A stretch of DNA of 64,000 nucleotides, from assembly GCA_024234055.1 (NCBI GenBank), contig JACKOW010000001.1:124001-188000 (forward strand). Reading direction: 5' to 3'. Below the pieces are notes generated by a model that was not told the origin of the DNA, ran no database searches, and worked only from the letters and a program-made list of their open reading frames with translations. Each line of letters opens with the position of its first letter. Positions within the stretch are counted from its first letter, which is position 1. This document shows positions 58,814 through 64,000 of this stretch, one piece after another. The position numbers were made by a program, and so were the translations under genes. The DNA is from Rhodanobacteraceae bacterium. Lineage in GTDB: Bacteria > Pseudomonadota > Gammaproteobacteria > Xanthomonadales > SZUA-5.

Positions 58814-59350
58814 TTACTGACCTTCAGTCTGACCTTCGGCCGGTGCGGCTGCAGCGGCGCAGGTCTTGTAGGCTTCCTCCAGGCGCGGGCCGAAGCCCTG
58901 GGCGATCTTGTAGCCTTCCTGCATGGTGGCCTGGCCCTGCATCTGCGCGGCCTGCATCTTCTGCATGACATCCGGCATCTTCTCGAGCATCTTCACGCCG
59001 GTCGCCGACTTGAAGAAGCGGGTCATTTCCTCCAGCTCGCTCTGGGTGAAGACCTCGGTGTAGACCACGGCCACGTCGTGGCGGATCTTCTCGATCTGCT
59101 CATCGCTGAAACTGACGGCGGCCATGGCCTTGGAGAACTCATCCAGCACCGGCTGGGCCGATTCGCAGCCCTGGAACTGGGCGACGGTCGACTTGACCAT
59201 CGGCTCGGTCGGGTTCTTCATCTGATCGAACATCTGATCCGTGCGCGAGGCGGCGATCAGATCCAGCGCGGCCTTGACGTGGGCGCCATCGGCGGCGGGG
59301 GCCGAATCAGCGGCGGAAAGTGTGGCGACCAACAGCAGGGCGGAAAGCAT
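58814..59350 (-). CDS. DUF2059-like exported protein
   Basis: A 178-residue secreted or periplasmic protein. Signal peptide MLSALLLVATLSAADSAPA; the rest is helical, with ALDLIAASRTDQMFDQMKNP and VVYTEVFTQSELEEMTRFFK followed by SATGVKMLEKMPDVMQKMQ. This pattern (a late-domain FxSPxGxK-like motif, here FKSATGVK) is typical of DUF2059. Two cysteines (QGCES, KTCAA) are far apart. ATG 59350 has AGGAG 7 nt upstream. A strong terminator follows, so it is a single-gene transcript. Confidence 0.82.
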   Translation of the reverse strand: MLSALLLVATLSAADSAPAADGAHVKAALDLIAASRTDQMFDQMKNPTEPMVKSTVAQFQGCESAQPVLDEFSKAMAAVSFSDEQIEKIRHDVAVVYTEVFTQSELEEMTRFFKSATGVKMLEKMPDVMQKMQAAQMQGQATMQEGYKIAQGFGPRLEEAYKTCAAAAAPAEGQTEGQ

Positions 59351-59532
59351 CGAAAACTCCTGGTACTCGGTAGGGGTTTCCCGCGCAGACGGGAAAGGGG
59401 CGCGCAATATAGCGCGTTGAGGGTCTCCGACCGTCAATCTGCGCAAAGGTTCCCGGTCCTCGCAATTGCCCGCGAGCGCCCGTCCTGGCCGATGCTAAAC
59501 TCGGCAGCTCGACCCTTTGGCGTTGTGCGATC

Positions 59533-61866
59533 GTGGCGACTCCGGAAATCCCCGGCTACAAGCTTCTCAAGCAGATCGGTTCCGGGGGAATGGCCACGGT
59601 GTATCTGGCCGTTCAGATTTCGCTGGATCGGAAGGTCGCGATCAAGGTGCTGCGCGGCACCGGCGATGACGATCCGGAGCGCACTGAAAAGCGCTTTCTG
59701 CGGGAAGGCCGCACGCTCGCCAAGATCACCCACAAGAATGTCTGCGGCATCTATGACATTGCCAAGGTCGATGAACTGGCCTACATCGCCATGGAGTACC
59801 TGGACGGCGGCACCTTGGTCGACCAGCTCAAGCGCGGCGTGTCGGTCGGCGAGGCCATTGCCATCGTCGTTCAGGTGGCCTCGGCGCTGGAAGAGGCGCA
59901 CAAGCTCGGCATCATCCATCGCGATCTGAAGCCGGCCAACGTGATGCTGCGTGGCGGACGGGTGCCGGTGTTGACCGATTTCGGCATTGCCCGCGAGCTT
60001 ACCGCCAGTCAGACCCGCATCACCGCCGAGAACATGATCGTCGGCACCCCGATCTACATGAGCCCCGAGCAGGTGTCCGGCGGCGAGGTCGATGGGCGCT
60101 CCGATCTGTATGCGCTCGGCATCATGTTCTACGAACTGCTCACCGGTCAGCCGCCCTACAAGGGCGACACCCCGATTGCCGTGTGCATGCAGCACCTCAC
60201 CGCAGCGCTGCCGACGATGCCGCCCAATCTGGCCGATCTGCAGCCGGTCATGGACCGGATGCTGGCCAAGCGTCGCGAGGATCGCTACTCGAGCATGAGC
60301 GAGTTCACCCACGCCCTGCGTGAGGTCTTCGTCGACTCCGACGCCATGCGCCAGGCTGCCAGCTTCAGTCCGGATACGCCGTGGTCCGAGCAGCTGCGTG
60401 AGCTGGGCTTTTCCTTCGACACCCTGCGCGACGCCGAATTCAAGGCGGCGTTGACCGAACAGCGGCGCGCGGTCGGGTCGCGCGGGCGCGGGCCGGCAAA
60501 GAAGAAATTACCAGCCGCAGCCAGCGCTGTCGCTCGCCCCTGGTGGGTATATGCCATCGCTGCACTCTTGCTGCTGACCGTCGGTGCCGGCATCGGCTGG
60601 ATGGTGCTCGGACCCAAACCCCCGACGGAGAACGAAGTCAAACTCCTGACCTTTCTTCGCGCCGAGTTTGCCGAGCGCATGGAGAAGGGGCAGTTGTACG
60701 AACCGATGGGGGACAGCGCCCTCGATACGGTGCGCAAGATGCAGGACGTACACCAGACCGCCGAGCAGACGCTGGACGCCGTGAAGATCCTGGGGGATTC
60801 GCTGGTCGAAAAGGCCCGCGGCGAACTGGCACGACGTGACATCCTGGCGTTGGATGTCAGTTTGGCGGTGTTGGACGAGCGCTTGCCGGACACGCCCGAA
60901 CTGGCAGAACTGAAGTCGAAACGCGAGCAGCTGGCCAACACGCTCGCCAAGGAAGCAGCGAACCGTGCACGTCTGGATCGTTTGCGCGAACTGGTCGATG
61001 GGGCAGCGCCCGGGCCGGGTGAGAGCGTGCAGCGCCTGTTCCTGCAGCTGCACCCCTTGCTGGCCTCTGATCCCGAATTCCAGGCGCTGGAGCCGCGCGC
61101 CATTGCCGCTGCCAGGGTGGCCATCGAAGCGTCGCTGGCGGCCGGCGAGACCCGGACAGCTTTGGACGCGGCGACCGAACTGGCCGACGTTCTGCCCCGC
61201 AACAAGGATCTGGCAGAGCTGGTCGCCAGTCTCAAGCAAAGTGTCGCTGCGGCCGAGATCCAGCAGGCCGTGGGAGACTGGAATCGCACGCTGGCGGCAC
61301 CTGGAGATCTGGATTCTGCGCGTCTGGCGACCCTGCTGTCGGGGTTGGCAAAACTGGATGAACTTGGCCAGTCGACCGCCGAACTGGCGCAGATGCGACA
61401 GCTGCTGTCGACGGTGGTGCTGAGCGAGGCCAACAACCTGGCCGGCAAGGGCGACTACGATGGCGCGCTGGCGCTCATCGGGCAGGCCCGTGCAGACCTG
61501 GTGACGGTACCGGCCTTGATCGAGGCCCAGAATCGCATCGGTGCCGAGCGTGAAGCCGCATCCGAAGCCAGTCGCCAGGCGGCGCTGAAAGCGCGCCAGG
61601 GCCAGGTGGCCGTCAGCTCGGCGCCATGGGCCAAGATTGAACAGGTTGTCGATGGCGCGGGCAAGCGCATCGCGCTGCCCGCGGATGCGGCGACACCGCT
61701 GCTGCTGACGCTGCCGGAGGGGCGCTATCTGGTGACTCTGGTTTCGGGGCAGGGCGGCGCCAGACGCCAGGAAGGCATCCAGATCGAAAGTGGCAAGTTG
61801 ACGCGTGTGACCGTGACATTCGCGGGCTACGACGCCGATGCCTTCATGCGCGAGGGGGGCTGGTGA
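59533..61866 (+). CDS. Hanks-type Ser/Thr protein kinase with periplasmic helical domain
   Basis: A 777-residue protein. The kinase domain has the Gly loop IGSGGMATVY, Lys38 (VAIKVL), HRDLKPANVM (Asp131), DFG (Asp149), an activation segment ending GTPIYMSPEQ, and DLYALGIMFYELLTG. A transmembrane helix lies at about 337-360. The outer part is mostly helical/coiled-coil, then a PEGA-like beta end (LLLTLPEGRYLVTLVSGQGG). Start GTG 59533. The next gene starts in its stop codon, so the pair forms an operon. The kinase may sense an envelope signal through its outer domain. Confidence 0.93.
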   Translation: MATPEIPGYKLLKQIGSGGMATVYLAVQISLDRKVAIKVLRGTGDDDPERTEKRFLREGRTLAKITHKNVCGIYDIAKVDELAYIAMEYLDGGTLVDQLKRGVSVGEAIAIVVQVASALEEAHKLGIIHRDLKPANVMLRGGRVPVLTDFGIARELTASQTRITAENMIVGTPIYMSPEQVSGGEVDGRSDLYALGIMFYELLTGQPPYKGDTPIAVCMQHLTAALPTMPPNLADLQPVMDRMLAKRREDRYSSMSEFTHALREVFVDSDAMRQAASFSPDTPWSEQLRELGFSFDTLRDAEFKAALTEQRRAVGSRGRGPAKKKLPAAASAVARPWWVYAIAALLLLTVGAGIGWMVLGPKPPTENEVKLLTFLRAEFAERMEKGQLYEPMGDSALDTVRKMQDVHQTAEQTLDAVKILGDSLVEKARGELARRDILALDVSLAVLDERLPDTPELAELKSKREQLANTLAKEAANRARLDRLRELVDGAAPGPGESVQRLFLQLHPLLASDPEFQALEPRAIAAARVAIEASLAAGETRTALDAATELADVLPRNKDLAELVASLKQSVAAAEIQQAVGDWNRTLAAPGDLDSARLATLLSGLAKLDELGQSTAELAQMRQLLSTVVLSEANNLAGKGDYDGALALIGQARADLVTVPALIEAQNRIGAEREAASEASRQAALKARQGQVAVSSAPWAKIEQVVDGAGKRIALPADAATPLLLTLPEGRYLVTLVSGQGGARRQEGIQIESGKLTRVTVTFAGYDADAFMREGGW

Positions 61867-63200
61867 TGCGCGTTTGGCTGCTCGGCTTGCTGCTGCTGCT
61901 GCTGCCGGTGCTTGCGCTGGCTGACTACAAGTCCGACTACAAGGAGGGCGTGGCCGCCGCCGAGCGCCAGGAATGGGCCAAGGCGGATGCCCTGATCCAA
62001 CGCGCCATGGCCGAAAAGCCCGATCCCGACCCGCGTGCCAACATCCGCATGTACGGGCAGGTCTACCTGCCTTATCTGCCGCAGTTCTACCTGGGTTTGT
62101 CGGCCTTCTCGCGCAAGGATTGTGTCAAGGCCACCGAATGGCTCAGCGATCCTCGCATCGTCGCTGCTGCCCGCGGTCTGCGCGAGGAGAATCGTCGCCT
62201 GATGATGCTGCGGACTTGCGCCACGCGCCTGGCCGAAGCCGCACCAGCCAGACCGGCACCGACGCCAACGCCGACGCCGACGCAAGCGTCCCCATCGGCA
62301 AGCACGCCAGCGGCACCCACACCCTCGCAGCCCACCCGGCCGGCCGCGGTCAGCGGCAGCGCTGCCTTCGACAGCAGTCGGGCCCAGGCGCTGGAATCGC
62401 GGCTGGCCAGGATCACTGACAAGCTCAAGGTGACGGCGCGCGCTGTGTCCGACACCGCGTTGGCCACCGCACGGGTAAGCTGGCAGCGCCGCAGCGACGC
62501 ACTCGAAGACGAGTTGAGTCAGGCGGGTGCCCGCGCTCGCAGTATTCGTCAGGCGCGCGACAACGGTGCTCTCGGCGGACTTGAGCGGGATCTTGCCGCG
62601 CTGGATGCGCGGGTCGACAAGTTTGCGGCGGACCTCGGCGATGCGGTCAATCGAGGTCGCGGTGTGGCCCTGGCCGATGCCCGCTCGCAACTGCAACGCG
62701 GGGTAGACGCCGGCGCCCGGGCACTGAGTGCCAACGCCGACGGCGACACCCCTGCAGCGCAGGCGCTGCGCAAGGCGCTCGATCAGGGACGGTCGCTGCT
62801 GTCCAGCGGCGACGCCGCTCGCATTCAGACGGCCAGTGCCGCGCTGGAATCGGCGCTCCGACAGATGGAGACCAGCCAGGCGCGCCGCGCGCTGGCCGGG
62901 CAGGTGCGCTCGCGTCTGCAGCCATTGGCCGCCGCCTGGTTGCAGGGCGATTTCGCCAAGGTGGCCAGCTGGAGCAACGAATCGGAACTGGCTTCGGTGC
63001 CGGCTGCGCACGCCGAAGCCCTGTTGATGCGCGCCGCTGCCCGCTACGAGCTGTATGTGCTGGGGGGCGAGCGGGACATGGCCCTGTTCGAGCAGGTGCG
63101 CGTCGATCTGCGTGCGGCCAGACGGATTTCCGACCAGTTGCAGCCGTCGAAAAATGCCTACTCGCCGCGCTTTCGGGCCTTGTTTGCTAGCACGCGCTGA
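61863..63200 (+). CDS. Periplasmic helical protein coupled to the Ser/Thr kinase
   Basis: A 445-residue protein with a signal peptide (RVWLLGLLLLLLPVLALA) and an N-terminal TPR-like segment (YKSDYKEGVAAAERQEWAKA, LPQFYLGLSAFSRKDCVKAT) with two cysteines. A Pro/Thr/Ala linker (about 125-160) precedes a long helical, coiled-coil region (LESRLARITDKLKVTARAVS to ALRQMETSQARRALAGQ), and a C-terminal TPR-like part (EALLMRAAARYELYVLGGER). It starts at GTG 61863 overlapping the kinase stop, or at ATG 61866. Similar proteins accompany such kinases; a role as the kinase's periplasmic partner is inferred. Confidence 0.75.
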   Translation: MMRVWLLGLLLLLLPVLALADYKSDYKEGVAAAERQEWAKADALIQRAMAEKPDPDPRANIRMYGQVYLPYLPQFYLGLSAFSRKDCVKATEWLSDPRIVAAARGLREENRRLMMLRTCATRLAEAAPARPAPTPTPTPTQASPSASTPAAPTPSQPTRPAAVSGSAAFDSSRAQALESRLARITDKLKVTARAVSDTALATARVSWQRRSDALEDELSQAGARARSIRQARDNGALGGLERDLAALDARVDKFAADLGDAVNRGRGVALADARSQLQRGVDAGARALSANADGDTPAAQALRKALDQGRSLLSSGDAARIQTASAALESALRQMETSQARRALAGQVRSRLQPLAAAWLQGDFAKVASWSNESELASVPAAHAEALLMRAAARYELYVLGGERDMALFEQVRVDLRAARRISDQLQPSKNAYSPRFRALFASTR

Positions 63201-63275
63201 ATGGTGAACAGGGTGAACTGCGACTTCACACTACGAAAACAACGGTAATCGGGCTAAAATCGGCCAGATCGCGGT

Positions 63276-63289
63276 AGCGAAGCTTCGCT
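63276..63289. repeat. 14-bp perfect palindrome upstream of DUF11-type gene
   Basis: AGCGAAGCTTCGCT is its own reverse complement. It lies in the 127-bp gap before the last gene, downstream of a TAAAAT that could be a -10 element (about 63255). It may be an operator or simply a short hairpin. Confidence 0.4.
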
Positions 63290-63327
63290 GCTGCAGACCT
63301 TTTGGCTGATTGGGAAGACAACAACTC

Positions 63328-64000
63328 ATGCAGTTTCGTTCGGCATTGGCGATTGCAACTGGGCTCGTGGTGTTGGCGGCAGCGCCCGCGCACGCGGCGG
63401 AAAAGGCCGAACGCGCGGTCAAGGCCGGGTCCACCGGGCTGGCGATCAACAACTCCGGGCGGATCGACCTGGTCACGGCGGTGAACATCGACTTCCTCAA
63501 TCGCAGCGTGGCCAATGGTCGACGGGTCATCAATCTGCGAGTGGCCCAGCCCTTGTTGTGCGCGGACTTCGCCACAGCGCCGGGCGGTGCGGTCAATCCC
63601 GTGGCCCTGGAGTATCGCGATCCGAACAACGAAAGCTCAGGCCTGATCTTCGGCGGTATCAGCAATTTCGACTATTTCACCAATGGCGCATCGCCTTCCC
63701 TGTTCAAGGTGAGTTCGGATGGCCAGCTGGCCTGCTGCGTGATGCAGCCGGCATCCAATGCCTCCTGTTTCCAGGGCAGTAACGGTGGACCGACGATCAA
63801 TTCCCTGTTCGCCGACGGCTTCGAGAGCCTGCTTGCCAAGGCGGCCAAAGGCACGCCCGGCGCGGATCTGACGGTGCAGATCAGCGGTCCGTTGACCGTG
63901 GCACCGGGCGCCAACTTCAATTACACGATCACGGTCGCCAACACCGGCAGTGTGACCATCAGCAATGCCCGCGTGCGCGACTGGTTCCCGAAATCGAGTG
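63328..64000 (+). CDS. Secreted DUF11-type repeat protein (partial)
   Basis: The frame is open to the window edge; 224 residues are visible. A signal peptide (FRSALAIATGLVVLAAAPAHA) is followed by a beta-rich domain with several cysteines (ACCVMQPASNASCFQG) and the short motif LFADGFE. A DUF11-type beta-sandwich then begins (ADLTVQISGPLTVAPGANFN YTITVANTGSVTISNARVRD). DUF11 proteins are surface-exposed and often end in a sorting signal, which would lie beyond the window. Confidence 0.75.
   Translation, partial: MQFRSALAIATGLVVLAAAPAHAAEKAERAVKAGSTGLAINNSGRIDLVTAVNIDFLNRSVANGRRVINLRVAQPLLCADFATAPGGAVNPVALEYRDPNNESSGLIFGGISNFDYFTNGASPSLFKVSSDGQLACCVMQPASNASCFQGSNGGPTINSLFADGFESLLAKAAKGTPGADLTVQISGPLTVAPGANFNYTITVANTGSVTISNARVRDWFPKSS

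Noticed and set aside
58211..59929. 572-codon plus-strand frame from lpdA through the DUF2059-like gene into the kinase
   Set aside because: It crosses a tandem repeat, a terminator and two genes on the other strand, and runs out of frame into the kinase gene.

Overview
The window is about 64 kb of GC-rich gammaproteobacterial chromosome with dense short operons, many GTG/TTG starts and 4-bp stop/start overlaps. A type II secretion operon in the order E-F-G-H-I-J-K-L-M-N-D, as in Xanthomonas xps, with a GspC-like 'N' protein and a lipoprotein secretin, points to the Xanthomonadales/Lysobacterales. No tRNA, rRNA, phage, insertion sequence with a transposase, or CRISPR array was seen. One structural RNA, RNase P RNA (rnpB), lies on the minus strand near 8.9-9.25 kb.

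Layout. 0-0.6 kb: a divergent pair, a sulfide:quinone-oxidoreductase-like flavoprotein (partial) and an ArsR-type repressor with the two cysteines expected of a persulfide sensor. 1.1-4.8 kb: cell-wall genes mltB, rlpA, a PBP5-type carboxypeptidase and a YbeD-like protein. 5.2-8.4 kb: cutA, a DsbD with two alpha domains, and a TlpA-like thioredoxin. 8.4-9.3 kb: a 119-bp tandem repeat and rnpB. 9.7-14.2 kb: a tandemly duplicated, translationally coupled two-gene unit of unknown function. 14.6-17.5 kb (minus): histidine kinase, response regulator, and a DUF6491-like/TonB-C protein. 17.5-20 kb (minus): ribH-nusB-thiL-pgpA. 20.2-27.2 kb: hemolysin III family protein, dsbC, purL and a polytopic membrane protein resembling exosortase-H-associated proteins. 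27.2-38.7 kb: the type II secretion operon. 38.8-43.3 kb: a lipoprotein, a probably highly expressed secreted protein of unknown family, an Ig-like secreted protein and a PpiC-type isomerase. 43.3-49.7 kb: an O-antigen-type ABC exporter (Wzm/Wzt) with two glycosyltransferases, a methyltransferase and an odd 602-residue protein. 50.4-59.4 kb (minus): VIT/VWA protein, lipase-like hydrolase, SPOR protein, universal stress protein, LprI-like protein, lipoyl-domain dihydrolipoamide dehydrogenase and a DUF2059-like protein. 59.5-64 kb: a Ser/Thr kinase, a coupled periplasmic protein, and a truncated DUF11-type secreted protein.

The most unusual theme is repeat DNA. Intergenic spaces are packed with several families of short palindromic (REP-like) elements, and with tandem repeats of mostly 7-bp period that often occur as two inverted arms around a spacer. 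In the type II secretion operon these heptamer hairpins lie inside the coding sequences of gspH, gspI and gspJ. There they are translated in frame as long N-terminal leader extensions (41-77 residues) that prepilin peptidase should remove. A similar heptamer tract encodes the N-terminal extension of the LprI-like exported protein. REP-like elements also supply the stop codons of at least five genes. The other strong candidate for undescribed biology is the duplicated two-gene membrane-anchored unit at 9.7-14.2 kb.
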